Source: Methanobrevibacter sp.
Lineage (GTDB): Archaea; Methanobacteriota; Methanobacteria; Methanobacteriales; Methanobacteriaceae
Direction: 5' to 3'
NCBI RefSeq assembly: GCF_017940815.1
Contig: NZ_JAGAXX010000009.1
Location: 30,547-94,546, forward strand
Length of the DNA: 64,000 nucleotides
A program made the translations under genes and the position numbers. This document shows positions 9,034-19,084 of this stretch, in pieces (the first letter of the stretch is position 1; each line of letters begins with the position of its first letter). The notes beneath the pieces are model-generated. The model made no database searches and had not been told where the DNA came from. It saw only the letters and a list, made by a program, of their open reading frames with translations.

Positions 9034-12000
9034 TTATCTTCTTTTTGAAATATTGCCCTCAAAAAATATTAAGGCAAAGACAAGTGCAAGCACTAATGTA
9101 AAAAATGGATTACCTGTAACATGTTTTTTCAAAATACCATCTGAATTTTTACTTAAATGCTTGTTAATGACCCCAATATCTTTTATAGGTTTATCAAATA
9201 CATTTTTAGATACATTGACAATGGCATAATCATTGTTATTGTCCAAGTCATAATCAAATGTGTCACTGGTTACAACAACAGAATTTTTTAAAATTCCTTC
9301 ACCCATTGCAATGGCTTTGACATACAACCTTGCATATTCACCATATCCAAGACTTTCAATTGTCCAAGTAAATGAATTCCTATTGAATTTACCCATAGTG
9401 ACCTTATATGATTTCAATTTTAGCAAATCATCCAAAATTTCACTAACTTTAATGTTGTGAGCAGTATCTGGACCATTATTGACTATCTCAATGACATATT
9501 CAACCACGTCACCAACACCATACTTGTATTTAGACGCAATTTTAGTAATTGACAAATCGCTAGCTGGAGGAGAACTAATGGATTCATCATCAAAATTGTC
9601 ATCCAAATTAGGATCCAACTCATCACTTGAGACATTAACAGTATTGACAATATTTCCTGTTGAAGACACTTTACAGATAATTTCCAATGTTTTAGATTGT
9701 CCAACATCAATGTTTCCAACATTCCAAACACCATTGGAATACTTTCCATTGGATCTTACAAAAGTCATCCCCTCAGGCAATACATCATGGACAATAACAT
9801 TAGTTGCAACATTCGGACCATGATTTGAAACCAAAATCGTCCATTTTACCATTTCACCATATTTAGGTTTTGCATTATCAACGGATTTTTCAACTGACAA
9901 ATCTGCAACTGGTTTGACATTAACGTAGGAAACATCCTTATTATTGAACTTATTCCAATCATATTGTTCTGATTCAACATCAACAGGGTTTATTATTTCG
10001 CCCAAATCATCGGTTATTGTTGAAATATTCAGATATTGGGTTTCCCCAACATTCAGGGATCCTATTTTCCATTCATCATCAGAATAGACTCCCTTAGTGG
10101 AATTATAATCTACAAACACCAATCCATGAGGTAAAACTTCATGTAAAACCACATCTGTTGCGTTATCTGGACCATTATTTACAACCTTAATCTGCCATAC
10201 AACACTCTCGCCAAATGACGGCTGAGAATTATCAACTTCAATCATAACCCCCACATCAACTGCCAATGGAACATCAATGGATTCATTATCCTGATTATTG
10301 GTAGTGTTTGAATCATACTCATCAGCATGGATTGTCGCAAGATTGGCTATTTCACCTGTTGCATTAACTCTTGTGATTATGTCCAACCTTTGCACCTCTC
10401 CGTTTTCCAAGCAGCACATAACCCATAGTCCATTATCGTAAAATCCTTTTGTTGCAACATAGTCAACTAAAATCAATCCTTCAGGAAGAGAATCCCCAAC
10501 ATATATGTTTGTTGCCTTATCAGGACCCTTATTTGAAATGATCAATGTCCATGTAATCAAATCACCATAATTAGGATTGGTCTGGTTAACAATCTTATTA
10601 ATCCAAACATCAGCGGATTTTTCCACATCGATTGTTTCATTATCCTGATTGTTGGTTAAATTGTAATCATGCTCACTGCAGTTGACAGAGACATTATTCC
10701 CAATCAAACCTGTGCCTTTTACCAAACATTCAATATTCAATTCAAACTCCTCACCAACTTCCAGACAATCAATAGACAATACTCCAGTAGAGTGATTATA
10801 TCTTCCGGAACTGTCATCACCAACCCATATTAATGACTTTGAAAGCACATCATTAACTGTGACATTGTGTGCAGCGTCAGGACCATCGTTTCTGACTGTT
10901 ATTGTCCAAACGATTTCATCATCAAAATTCGGATTTGACTCTGAAACCTCCTTTACAACAGACAAGTCACACGCAGGATTCACCACAATTGGTTCATCAT
11001 CTTCATTATTTGTTAAATTAAAGTCATAGCAATCACTGGTTACATTTGCAACATTTACAAATTCACCTGTGGCATTCACATATGACAATATTTCAATTTC
11101 AATGACATCCCCCACATTGACTGAATCGATGCTGAATGAATTGTTGGTATATTCAAGAGTCGAACTTATATAAATGAAACCCTCAGGCAACACATCAACT
11201 ATTTTAACATTATTAGCATCGTCAGGACCGTCATTTGTGACAACCAATGTCCATTTTACAGTATCCCTATAATTTACATTGCTTGTGTTTACAGTCTTTT
11301 CGATAGCCAAGTCACTTGCAGGATTTACAAAAATCAATTCCTCATCCTGATTATTAGTAATGTCATAATCGAAATCTGAGCCATTTACAGTAACATTGTT
11401 TTGAGTTAAACCTGTTTTATTGACTAAACACTGAATGATTAGCTTGACTGATTCGCCATTTTCCAATGTCCCTATATTCCACATTCCTGTTTCAGCATCG
11501 TAATCTCCGTCACATTCAAGATAAATTAATGAATCTGGAAGCAAATCAACAACATAAACGTCATGTGCAGTATCAGGACCATTGTTGGAAACTGTTATTG
11601 TCCAATTCAGATGGTCTTTATAATTGGGAGCGATATTTGATGCGGTTTTCATTACAGACAAGTCGCATGCAGATGGAATGTTGATAATTTTTCCATCAAA
11701 GTTATTGGACAAATCAATATCTGTCTCATTAGAGGTTATGTTTACATGATTTGCAATATTGCCTGTTTTATTGACAACTGTCATTACTGTATACACAAGA
11801 TTTTCACCAACATTCAACTCACCAATATCCAATTTTCCGGTTTTTGGATCATATTTATCCCCAAATGTATGGTTTAATAAAATCAAACCTTCAGGGACAA
11901 TATTGTATGCAATGACACCGGTAGAATTGTTAGGACCCAAGTTTGTAAGGTTAACAGTCCAAATGACAACATCTTCAAAGTTGAATGATGAGTTTGTAGT

Positions 12001-13974
12001 GGATATTGTAATTTTATTATCGACTTTTGGATAAACATTGAAAGAAGAAACATTGGTTATTCCCTTATAATAAGTATCCTCGAAATGTTTTGCAGAAACA
12101 AAATACTTTCCAGGCTTTAAGTTAGTCAAATCAACATTTATTTCACCCAAATAGTTAGAATTGGATGAATCATTATAAACAACCGTTCCGTCTTCATGAG
12201 AAACTGTCAGCAATATAACCATATTATATTCACGACTGTCCTGATATAATCTGCCGTCATCAGTAGCACCAGATATTGGAGTTTCGGAATCTATCTCAAT
12301 TTTATCAACCCCCGCAGCATTATAAATCGCATTTGACACTGCCAGATTATTGAATTTTCCAATATTGTTTCCACCATATAGAATTACTTTAATTTCCTCA
12401 GTTTCGCCGTAGTAAATGTCTTTGGAAAAAATAGGCAAATGATATACCCATGCCTGGTTTTCAAATAAAACATTATCCGCCAATGTTAGGTTTTCACCCA
12501 TTTTACCATAATATATTGCACTTCCATTTCTTGCGGTGTTAAATTTAAAGTTGTTCTGTAAAATTAATGTTTGGGTACTATTCACATAAATGGCTCCTCC
12601 CAAACCATCCTCCAATTTATCCTCATCGGGAAATGCGTGATTTGAAATAAATGAAGATTTCATTATTTGAGTGTTTTCACCATTTACGTATATCGCACCT
12701 CCATCAACATCCGCTGAATTGTTATAGAAATTAGAGTTATCCACATTAACATCCTTAGCAACAATATTGACCGCACCGCCACAATTGGTTGCATAATTGT
12801 CATTAAATGTTGAATTCAATAAATGAACATTCCAACCAATAGCTTGAACTGCACCGCCATCAGGAGCATTGTTGCCTTCAAAAATACAATCCATAATTTC
12901 TAATATCATTGTTTCATACAGGTCACTTGATGAAATTGCACCTCCAAATATTTCTGCAGTGTTGTTTATAAAGGTACAGTTAGCTATTTTCCCTGATGCA
13001 TGAAATGTCAATGCACCACCTTGACCTGCAGTATTATTGACAAACAAGCAATTTGTATAACTTACCCCATTTCTAACACAGCCAGCTCCACCATGGGAGT
13101 TTCCATCAGGGACAATTACACGATTGTTTTTAAATATGCACTGATCAACCAAACAATAATTATCTGGTTCATTCAAACCAATTTGTAATGCTCCACCATA
13201 ACTTTCAAGTTCTCCTTTAATCCAATTGGAATCAAAAATACAGTTTATAATTTGAGTGCCTTTTGAATAGGCAGCAACAGCTCCCGCCGCTGAATAATTT
13301 GAAAAATCATCATGATTTCCATGATTATTTGTAAAATTACAATTCAATATTTTTAAATTTTCACAACTTGTACTATTATAATCCGTCGCAATAGCTCCTC
13401 CTCCCCACAGGTAAGCATGATTATCCTCAAACTCACAGTCAGATATGGTAACATTAACTGCTGAAATGCGAATAGCTCCTCCAGTAGTAATTTTACCATT
13501 GATAAATTTTAGATTGCTTATTACAACCCCATCACTTTTCACATTAAAAATTCCACAAAGTCCTTTTCCATCAAGTGTTGCAGTGGACGAGGATGTTATT
13601 GTTACTTTTTTATTTATTGTCACTCTTGAAGAGTTATCACTGGCAGAATAATTACCTGACAATCTAATTACATCCCCAGGATTTGCGCCATTAATGCAAT
13701 TTTGAATATCCCTAAATGTATTTCCAACAGGGGCACGTTCAGTTGCTGTTAAAACATCATCTTGAGAATCCACCTCCAGAATTTCGTTATTTTGAGAATT
13801 TACTAGTTTATTATCAATATCATATTCTACTCCTAATTCATAAGTATCATTGTTTATGTCACTTGCAAATGAGTCCTCCAGACCCAATCCGATTGATGTA
13901 AACATTAAACAGATGACAAATATGAATAACAGGAATCTTTTGTTAATATGCAACATCAAATTATTTTTTAACAT
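9034..13974 (-). CDS. Adhesin-like surface protein: parallel beta-helix plus eight DUF11 repeats
   Basis: A 1646-residue predicted cell-surface protein. A signal peptide spans ~1-38 (FLLFIFVICLMFTSIG). Residues ~80-500 are a right-handed beta-helix/pectin-lyase-like repeat region, rich in Asn and GGAI/GGAV turns. A bridging domain of ~130 residues follows. I count eight DUF11 repeats of ~110-120 residues to about residue 1590, each with a (S/C/A)DLS(V/I).K opening and a W(T/Q)(I/L).V.N.GPD core. A C-terminal hydrophobic segment (LVLALVFALIFFEG) with a basic tail (NISKRR) anchors it. AGGTGATTAA precedes the ATG. Methanobrevibacter species encode many such adhesin-like proteins. The binding target is unknown. 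It is divergent from the wall-binding-like gene. Confidence 0.9.
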   Translation of the reverse strand: MLKNNLMLHINKRFLLFIFVICLMFTSIGLGLEDSFASDINNDTYELGVEYDIDNKLVNSQNNEILEVDSQDDVLTATERAPVGNTFRDIQNCINGANPGDVIRLSGNYSASDNSSRVTINKKVTITSSSTATLDGKGLCGIFNVKSDGVVISNLKFINGKITTGGAIRISAVNVTISDCEFEDNHAYLWGGGAIATDYNSTSCENLKILNCNFTNNHGNHDDFSNYSAAGAVAAYSKGTQIINCIFDSNWIKGELESYGGALQIGLNEPDNYCLVDQCIFKNNRVIVPDGNSHGGAGCVRNGVSYTNCLFVNNTAGQGGALTFHASGKIANCTFINNTAEIFGGAISSSDLYETMILEIMDCIFEGNNAPDGGAVQAIGWNVHLLNSTFNDNYATNCGGAVNIVAKDVNVDNSNFYNNSADVDGGAIYVNGENTQIMKSSFISNHAFPDEDKLEDGLGGAIYVNSTQTLILQNNFKFNTARNGSAIYYGKMGENLTLADNVLFENQAWVYHLPIFSKDIYYGETEEIKVILYGGNNIGKFNNLAVSNAIYNAAGVDKIEIDSETPISGATDDGRLYQDSREYNMVILLTVSHEDGTVVYNDSSNSNYLGEINVDLTNLKPGKYFVSAKHFEDTYYKGITNVSSFNVYPKVDNKITISTTNSSFNFEDVVIWTVNLTNLGPNNSTGVIAYNIVPEGLILLNHTFGDKYDPKTGKLDIGELNVGENLVYTVMTVVNKTGNIANHVNITSNETDIDLSNNFDGKIINIPSACDLSVMKTASNIAPNYKDHLNWTITVSNNGPDTAHDVYVVDLLPDSLIYLECDGDYDAETGMWNIGTLENGESVKLIIQCLVNKTGLTQNNVTVNGSDFDYDITNNQDEELIFVNPASDLAIEKTVNTSNVNYRDTVKWTLVVTNDGPDDANNVKIVDVLPEGFIYISSTLEYTNNSFSIDSVNVGDVIEIEILSYVNATGEFVNVANVTSDCYDFNLTNNEDDEPIVVNPACDLSVVKEVSESNPNFDDEIVWTITVRNDGPDAAHNVTVNDVLSKSLIWVGDDSSGRYNHSTGVLSIDCLEVGEEFELNIECLVKGTGLIGNNVSVNCSEHDYNLTNNQDNETIDVEKSADVWINKIVNQTNPNYGDLITWTLIISNKGPDKATNIYVGDSLPEGLILVDYVATKGFYDNGLWVMCCLENGEVQRLDIITRVNATGEIANLATIHADEYDSNTTNNQDNESIDVPLAVDVGVMIEVDNSQPSFGESVVWQIKVVNNGPDNATDVVLHEVLPHGLVFVDYNSTKGVYSDDEWKIGSLNVGETQYLNISTITDDLGEIINPVDVESEQYDWNKFNNKDVSYVNVKPVADLSVEKSVDNAKPKYGEMVKWTILVSNHGPNVATNVIVHDVLPEGMTFVRSNGKYSNGVWNVGNIDVGQSKTLEIICKVSSTGNIVNTVNVSSDELDPNLDDNFDDESISSPPASDLSITKIASKYKYGVGDVVEYVIEIVNNGPDTAHNIKVSEILDDLLKLKSYKVTMGKFNRNSFTWTIESLGYGEYARLYVKAIAMGEGILKNSVVVTSDTFDYDLDNNNDYAIVNVSKNVFDKPIKDIGVINKHLSKNSDGILKKHVTGNPFFTLVLALVFALIFFEGNISKRR

Positions 13975-14428
13975 TTAATCACCTTTTGAGGACGATTATT
14001 AAAATTAATTAACAAAAAGTTATTAACTAGCAATTAACTTTTTATTTTAGTTTCTGATTTGAAAATTCTAATCACATAATCCAAATTTAACAATAATCTC
14101 CAAATTTATAGAGTAATCATCATTAAATAATTATCTAACACAGAATATTTTCATAAATAAACTGACAAAATTTATTGATCACATCAATTTAGAGATAAAT
14201 TAAAATTTATCAAACCATTACAAAATTTACCCTAAAATAAAAGATAATCATTCTAAATCCTCAAAAAAATTATTAAATTGGTTAATATTTAAAATTATGT
14301 ACGTATATATTTCAAAATTAAGAATAAGTTATTTTAATTCATTTTTAAATAACAATTGCAATTGGTGTAAAAAAATATTTTATTAATAAAAACAAAAGTA
14401 AAATATAACAAAAGTTAAGGTTAGAGAT
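13975..14428. other. Divergent intergenic region between two surface-protein genes
   Basis: A 454-bp, strongly A/T-rich spacer separating the minus-strand adhesin-like gene from the plus-strand wall-binding-like gene. TATA-like stretches occur, for example GTATATATTT near 14302-14311, but none is clearly placed for either gene. I see no ORF of note and no structured RNA. Confidence 0.4.
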
Positions 14429-15562
14429 ATGAAAAGACAAATTGCAATACTGATTATGGTCTTATTAATAGTTGCCCCAGTTATTCAAGATGTAAGTGCT
14501 GCAAAAACTGTTTTCATTACATCAGACAATATTGTAGACCATGATACAGATTTAAAAGTATTAAATTCAATTAAAAGTTACATAGAGGAAATTAGCGGTG
14601 GAGAACTTCAAGTAATTGTAGACAACCAGGCTCCAGCAGCAGGAGAGGGATGGCGAGCAATCGAAGTTACTAGTGATGTGAGTATTACTTTGGCAGCATC
14701 AGATGCTGGAAACTACTTGCAACTAGCTTCATCTACAGTAAATTCAAACAAACAGATTGTTTTTGTAAATATTGGCGATTATGATTTAGACAACCATACT
14801 AACTTTTTAAGAAGAGCATGGGATGACAATTATTCTAATGAAAGCCTTGCAGGATTGAAAGATCCAGGTACATTCTTGAAAAATGCTGGAATTTATTATG
14901 TGCAACCGACTAAAGAGTTCCCAGGCAATACTGATAACGGCATTTTAGACAGATATGATGAAGACATGAATAAGCAAATCGCTCAAGAGATTGTTGACAT
15001 CATTAACACCCATGGAAACGACACAAAAGTATTAAGTGACAATCTAGTCTCACAAAATACCCTAAAACCAGGAGTTGTGGCAAATGCAAGTAAAGAATTG
15101 ATAAACAGTGGCGATAAAGAAATGACCGGAACATATGGCAATTACACTGCACCACAACTATTATATCAAACAAGTTCATATTTAAATGGAAATGGATTAG
15201 ATTTTCCTAAATCATACGAAGAACCATCAAACCCTATGGGAATTTCATTTTTAGTAAAAGACACTTACTCCATTTACGATTATTTCAAAATGGCGGGAAT
15301 TGTTAGGGAATATATGGATCAGAACGGTAGAGCACCAGATTCCATAGAATATGAAGGCGCACACATCGGATATTATGACTTATTGTATAATTTTGCAAAA
15401 ATTACACAAAACCATACTGACGTTAAGCACATGGGTTTTGAAAGTGAATATCACTTCGATAAAGTAAACGATTCAATATTACTACACGTCTTCCCATTTG
15501 TAGCAATATTATTCGTATTATTCCTTGCATATCTATTATATAAAAGAATAAGAAGATTTTAA
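14429..15562 (+). CDS. Secreted, membrane-anchored pseudomurein-binding-like protein
   Basis: A 377-residue surface protein. Its signal peptide covers ~1-24 (IAILIMVLLIVAPVIQ, cleavage near VSAA). A methanogen-type extracellular domain (~25-200) contains VFITSDNIVDHDTDLKVLNS. A segment at ~285-335 (FKMAGIVREYMDQNGRAP, then YYDLLYNFAKI) resembles one pseudomurein-binding repeat (PMBR). A C-terminal membrane helix (VAILFVLFLAYLLY) ends in a basic tail (KRIRRF). I see no endoisopeptidase catalytic domain, so it is more likely a wall-attachment or sensing protein than a lysin. A single repeat gives only modest support for wall binding. Confidence 0.65.
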   Translation: MKRQIAILIMVLLIVAPVIQDVSAAKTVFITSDNIVDHDTDLKVLNSIKSYIEEISGGELQVIVDNQAPAAGEGWRAIEVTSDVSITLAASDAGNYLQLASSTVNSNKQIVFVNIGDYDLDNHTNFLRRAWDDNYSNESLAGLKDPGTFLKNAGIYYVQPTKEFPGNTDNGILDRYDEDMNKQIAQEIVDIINTHGNDTKVLSDNLVSQNTLKPGVVANASKELINSGDKEMTGTYGNYTAPQLLYQTSSYLNGNGLDFPKSYEEPSNPMGISFLVKDTYSIYDYFKMAGIVREYMDQNGRAPDSIEYEGAHIGYYDLLYNFAKITQNHTDVKHMGFESEYHFDKVNDSILLHVFPFVAILFVLFLAYLLYKRIRRF

Positions 15563-15599
15563 TAGAAAGACAAATTAAGATTACATCTGAGGGAAATTT

Positions 15600-16283
15600 A
15601 TGAAAAAGTATATATCAGAATTAATAGGAACAATGGTTCTTGTGCTATTTGGTTGTGGAAGTGCAGCCATAGCAGGTTCCGTTTTAGGCAATCTTGGAAT
15701 TGCAATGGCATTCGGTTTATCTATAGTTGCTATGGCTTATGTAATTGGCGACATTTCCGGATGTCATGTCAATCCAGCTGTTTCAATCGGTATGTGGATT
15801 GATGGAAGATTAGAAACAAAAGACTTAATCATGTACATTGTATTCCAATGTATTGGTGCAATTATTGGTATTGCTCTTTTAGCTTTAATCATTAACTCTG
15901 CTCCAAGTCTCGGAGGATATGCTGCTACCGGACTCGGTCAAAACGGATTCGGATCCGCATCCAGCGTAGGACTTGGCGTTACAGGAGCAATCATTGTAGA
16001 AATTACCTTAACCTTTGTATTTGTATTCACCGTTCTTGGTGTAACTAAAAAAGCAGAAAATGGGGCTGTTGCAGGTATTGTAATTGGTTTAACCCTTGCA
16101 TTCGTACACATCTTAGGTATTCCATTAACCGGAACCTCCGTTAACCCTGCACGTAGTTTAGCACCTGCATTATTCCTTGGTGGCCAAGCTTTACAACAAG
16201 TTTGGGTATTCATTTTAGCACCTATCGTTGGTGCAGTTATTGCAGGTTTATTATTCAAAGGTTTAAACACAGAGGATGCTTAA
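15600..16283 (+). CDS. aqpM: Aquaporin (AqpM-like MIP family channel)
   Basis: A six-helix membrane channel for water and possibly small neutral solutes. Both NPA motifs are visible: HVNPAVS (Asn58-Ala60) and SVNPARS (Asn182-Ala184). The conserved start of helix 1 (SELIGTMVLVLFGCGSAA) is also present. Length is 227 aa, close to the methanogen AqpM (about 246). The Arg after the second NPA, part of the selectivity filter, is present. GAGGG lies upstream of the ATG. It is 37 bp downstream of the wall-binding-like gene and may share its transcript. A strong terminator overlaps its stop codon. Confidence 0.92.
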   Translation: MKKYISELIGTMVLVLFGCGSAAIAGSVLGNLGIAMAFGLSIVAMAYVIGDISGCHVNPAVSIGMWIDGRLETKDLIMYIVFQCIGAIIGIALLALIINSAPSLGGYAATGLGQNGFGSASSVGLGVTGAIIVEITLTFVFVFTVLGVTKKAENGAVAGIVIGLTLAFVHILGIPLTGTSVNPARSLAPALFLGGQALQQVWVFILAPIVGAVIAGLLFKGLNTEDA

Positions 16284-16297
16284 ATCCTCTTTTTTTA
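16272..16297 (+). terminator. Terminator after aquaporin gene
   Basis: GAGGAT (16272-16277) pairs with ATCCTC (16284-16289), giving a 6-bp stem with a 6-nt loop followed directly by a run of seven or more T. The stop codon lies in the loop. The opposite-strand nitroreductase gene ends just beyond, at 16303. Confidence 0.7.
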
Positions 16298-16302
16298 TTT
16301 TT

Positions 16303-16998
16303 TTAAAATTCAATACTTCCAGTATAAGTATATCCCTTAATATCTTCAAAACTAGTTTTTTTAATGAAATTAAAAGTATCTTCATTAGAGACATACAAAT
16401 GAGCCAATGCAATTCCAACATCAATTGGATTCCATCTTTTAAGGACTTGGCGTTTTAAAATATTTTGTTTCACCTGATAAACATCAAATCCCTCATCAGC
16501 GTGTTTGAAATACCATGGTTGAGAGTTTATCGCCGATGGAGCGAGCTGTGCTGGAATCAGTTTATCATCTGCAAAATCAGATATTTTATTCAAATCCTTA
16601 CGTTTAAATGAAGAGATGTCCCTAGTCATCTTATCGGACTTACCGAATGAGATAGTAATTACAAAATCATCCGTATTTTTCTTAGGTGAAGCCATTCCAA
16701 CCCAACAGTTTCCAATGCCTACACTTTGAAGATATAATGAAAGTTGTTGGAATATAAAACCTATGTTTTCCAGGTAATGTTCTTTTTTCTCACTATACAA
16801 TGCCAAGTAATATGGTGCAGTCCAACGGGTGCGGACGTTAACTTCACTTGCAGGCAAGATTGTGTATGAGTAATCAATAGCCTCGACTAAAGGTTTGACA
16901 TCTGACATGAAATCATGAATTAAATCCATGTCAACTTCATCATCTAAATAATTCCTGCAGGATTTTCTAACATAAATTTGTTCTTTTAAATTCATCAA
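16303..16998 (-). CDS. Nitroreductase-like flavoprotein (TM1586 type)
   Basis: Predicted FMN-binding protein of the nitroreductase superfamily, 231 aa. RKSCRNYLDDEVDMDLI (residues 12-28) is the FMN-binding N-terminus. LYLQSVGIGNCWVGM (~88-102) is the conserved mid-domain helix with the glycine motif. The second half duplicates the fold (LAPSAINSQPWYFKHAD, ~152-168), as in the two-domain TM1586-like subfamily. The substrate is unknown. It is convergent with the aquaporin gene and divergent from pyrH; no operon partner is evident. Confidence 0.8.
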   Translation of the reverse strand: MMNLKEQIYVRKSCRNYLDDEVDMDLIHDFMSDVKPLVEAIDYSYTILPASEVNVRTRWTAPYYLALYSEKKEHYLENIGFIFQQLSLYLQSVGIGNCWVGMASPKKNTDDFVITISFGKSDKMTRDISSFKRKDLNKISDFADDKLIPAQLAPSAINSQPWYFKHADEGFDVYQVKQNILKRQVLKRWNPIDVGIALAHLYVSNEDTFNFIKKTSFEDIKGYTYTGSIEF

Positions 16999-17071
16999 AA
17001 ATAGTTATTTACTTCATTACTATTAAAATTTAAATAATATCTAAAAGATACATTATATATAAGGTGAATAT

Positions 17072-17749
17072 ATGAAAATTGTTGTTGCAATTGGAGGATC
17101 AATTTTACTTAAAGAATATAATTGTAAAAAATTCCAAGAATACAGTGCCATTTTAAAAGATTTGGCAAAAGAACATGAATTATTCGTTGTCGTAGGTGGT
17201 GGAAAACCGGCTAGAGAATATATTGGAGTAGTTCGTGACTTAGGTGCTGGAGAAGCACAATGTGATGATATTGGAATTGAAGTTACAAGAATTAATGCAA
17301 AATTAATGTTATCTGCACTCGGCGATGCAGCATACCAAAGAGTACCACATAACTTCCAAGAAGCATTAGAATTCTCTGCTACTGGAAAGATAATTGTTAT
17401 GGGCGGAACTGAACCTGCACACAGTACAGATGCAGTTTCTGCAATTCTTGCAGAATACATTCAAGCAGACAAACTAATCAACTTAACCTCTGTTGATGGA
17501 ATGTACACAAAAGACCCTAACAAATTTGATGATGCAGAACTTGTTCCTGAAATCACCGCAACTGACTTACTTGAATTTTTAAGCGGTAAAGAGGTTAAAG
17601 CTGGAACTTATGAATTCTTTGACAAAACTGCGGTTGAAATGATTAAAAGATCTGACCTGGAAACCATTATTACAAACGGTTTTGAACCTGAAAACTTAAT
17701 CAAAGCAGTCAATGGAGAAAATGTTGGAACCAGAGTTCTTAGCGAATAG
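17072..17749 (+). CDS. pyrH: UMP kinase, archaeal type
   Basis: Phosphorylates UMP to UDP in pyrimidine nucleotide synthesis (amino acid kinase fold). Visible motifs are [10 protein letters not shown] (residues 3-12), [14 protein letters not shown] (~40-53), [16 protein letters not shown] (~107-122) for substrate contact, and [12 protein letters not shown] (~142-153), typical of the family. Its 225-aa length fits archaeal PyrH. AAGGTG precedes the ATG. The next gene, a tatD homolog, starts 8 bp after the stop, so the two are probably cotranscribed. Confidence 0.95.
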   Translation: MKIVVAIGGSILLKEYNCKKFQEYSAILKDLAKEHELFVVVGGGKPAREYIGVVRDLGAGEAQCDDIGIEVTRINAKLMLSALGDAAYQRVPHNFQEALEFSATGKIIVMGGTEPAHSTDAVSAILAEYIQADKLINLTSVDGMYTKDPNKFDDAELVPEITATDLLEFLSGKEVKAGTYEFFDKTAVEMIKRSDLETIITNGFEPENLIKAVNGENVGTRVLSE

Positions 17750-17757
17750 GTGATGCA

Positions 17758-18546
17758 GTGGATAATCTTATAGATATTGGCTTAAACTTAATGCACTCTT
17801 CATTCAAAAAGGATAAAGTTGAAATAATTGAAGAGGCAAATAAAGTTGGAGTGAATCAATTTATCATTACAGGAACCAACATTCATTCAAGCCAGATGGC
17901 TGCAGAATATGCTTCAAAATATCCTGGAGTATTGTTTTCCACATCAGGAGTTCATCCACACGATGCAAAAACCTGCAATGGACACAGCATGTTTGAACTT
18001 GAAAAAATAGCTAGCAATGAAAGTGTTGTAGCTATTGGAGAATGTGGTCTTGACTACAATAGAAACTTCTCACCACAAGACCTGCAAAGGAAATGGTTTG
18101 AGGCTCAGGTTGAACTAGCTGAAAGACTTGACATGCCGTTATTCCTACATGAGAGAGAAGCTCATAAAGATTTGTACTCCATTTTGGAAAGACATGACAG
18201 CGTTATTGAAAAATCTGTCGTTCACTGTTTTACCGGAACCAAAGCAGAAGCGCAAAATTACATCGATTTGGGTTGCTTTATTGGAGTGACCGGATGGATC
18301 TGTGATATGAAAAGAGGAAGAGACCTCCAGGAAGCTGTAAGCGTGATACCTCCTGAAAGGTTAATGATTGAAACGGATGCACCGTTCTTGATTCCAAAAA
18401 ATTTTGACAAAAAACCTAAAAAAAATAGAAATGAACCTAAATATTTACCTCACATCCTCGAGACAATTGCATTATGCATGGGAATTGATGCTGAAGAGTT
18501 AGCAATTCAAGTTACTAAAAATACTAAAGAATTTTTTAAAATATAA
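17758..18546 (+). CDS. tatD: TatD DNase, bacterial TatD subfamily
   Basis: A TIM-barrel metal-dependent DNase. The 262-residue protein is strikingly like bacterial TatD proper rather than the archaeal form: FSTSGVHPHDAKTCNG, AIGECGLDYNRNFSPQ, VVHCFTGTKAEA, FIGVTGWICDMKRG and MIETDAPFLIPKNF all match the bacterial pattern almost residue by residue from memory. The N-terminus has IDIGLNLMHSSF in place of HxH, as in E. coli TatD. The start is GTG at 17758, with GGTGAT overlapping the spacer from pyrH. Ancient transfer from bacteria is possible. It is followed 12 bp later by the zinc-ribbon gene. Confidence 0.9.
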   Translation: MDNLIDIGLNLMHSSFKKDKVEIIEEANKVGVNQFIITGTNIHSSQMAAEYASKYPGVLFSTSGVHPHDAKTCNGHSMFELEKIASNESVVAIGECGLDYNRNFSPQDLQRKWFEAQVELAERLDMPLFLHEREAHKDLYSILERHDSVIEKSVVHCFTGTKAEAQNYIDLGCFIGVTGWICDMKRGRDLQEAVSVIPPERLMIETDAPFLIPKNFDKKPKKNRNEPKYLPHILETIALCMGIDAEELAIQVTKNTKEFFKI

Positions 18547-18558
18547 GGAGATGATAAG

Positions 18559-18750
18559 ATGGCAGTAGAACCACATAAACATTGCCCAATCTGTGGAACC
18601 CCAATTCCACTAAATGAACTTGTATGCTCACCAGACTGTCAAAAAGTTTGGGACGCTAGATTAAAACAAAGAAAAAGATCTCAAATAATCTTATATGTCG
18701 TAATAGCAATATTTTTAATAATTTGGGCTATAATGACATTCATGAAATAG
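18559..18750 (+). CDS. Small zinc-ribbon membrane protein (DUF2116-like)
   Basis: A 63-residue protein. The zinc-ribbon-like head is [19 protein letters not shown] (Cys10, 13, 24, 28), then a basic stretch (RLKQRKRSQ), then one membrane helix ([20 protein letters not shown]). This is the layout of the archaeal DUF2116 family, whose function is unknown. The metal-binding head would face the cytosol. AAGGAG precedes the ATG. It lies in a tight run of genes from pyrH to 20.4 kb. Confidence 0.75.
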   Translation: MAVEPHKHCPICGTPIPLNELVCSPDCQKVWDARLKQRKRSQIILYVVIAIFLIIWAIMTFMK

Positions 18751-18757
18751 GGATACC

Positions 18758-19081
18758 ATGATTTTAACTTCATCAAACACATTGGAAAATAAAGAAATTA
18801 TAGAATATAAGGGACTAGTTACTGGAGAGTCCCTAATTGGTGCTAATATCTATAAGGATTTATTTTCAGGTGTTCGTGATGTCGTAGGTGGAAGAACATC
18901 CAGATATGAAGAGGAAATTCAAAAAGCTCGTGACATTTCATTAAATAGTATGATTGAAAAGGCGGAAAAACTAGATGCAAATGCAATTATCGGGCTTAAG
19001 ATTTCTTATGATAATCTTGGAGGTACTATGGGAAATACTATATTAGTTACAGCTTATGGTACCGCAATTAAATTTGAATAG
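18758..19081 (+). CDS. YbjQ/UPF0145 family protein
   Basis: A 107-residue soluble protein of the YbjQ (UPF0145, putative heavy-metal-binding) family. Typical features are [18 protein letters not shown] at the start, [19 protein letters not shown] (~28-46), the helix with [22 protein letters not shown], and [10 protein letters not shown] at the end. The family assembles as pentamers in known structures; its function is unknown. The next gene starts 4 bp downstream and carries a related domain at its C-terminus. A third homolog is at 53.9 kb. Confidence 0.88.
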   Translation: MILTSSNTLENKEIIEYKGLVTGESLIGANIYKDLFSGVRDVVGGRTSRYEEEIQKARDISLNSMIEKAEKLDANAIIGLKISYDNLGGTMGNTILVTAYGTAIKFE

Positions 19082-19084
19082 AAC

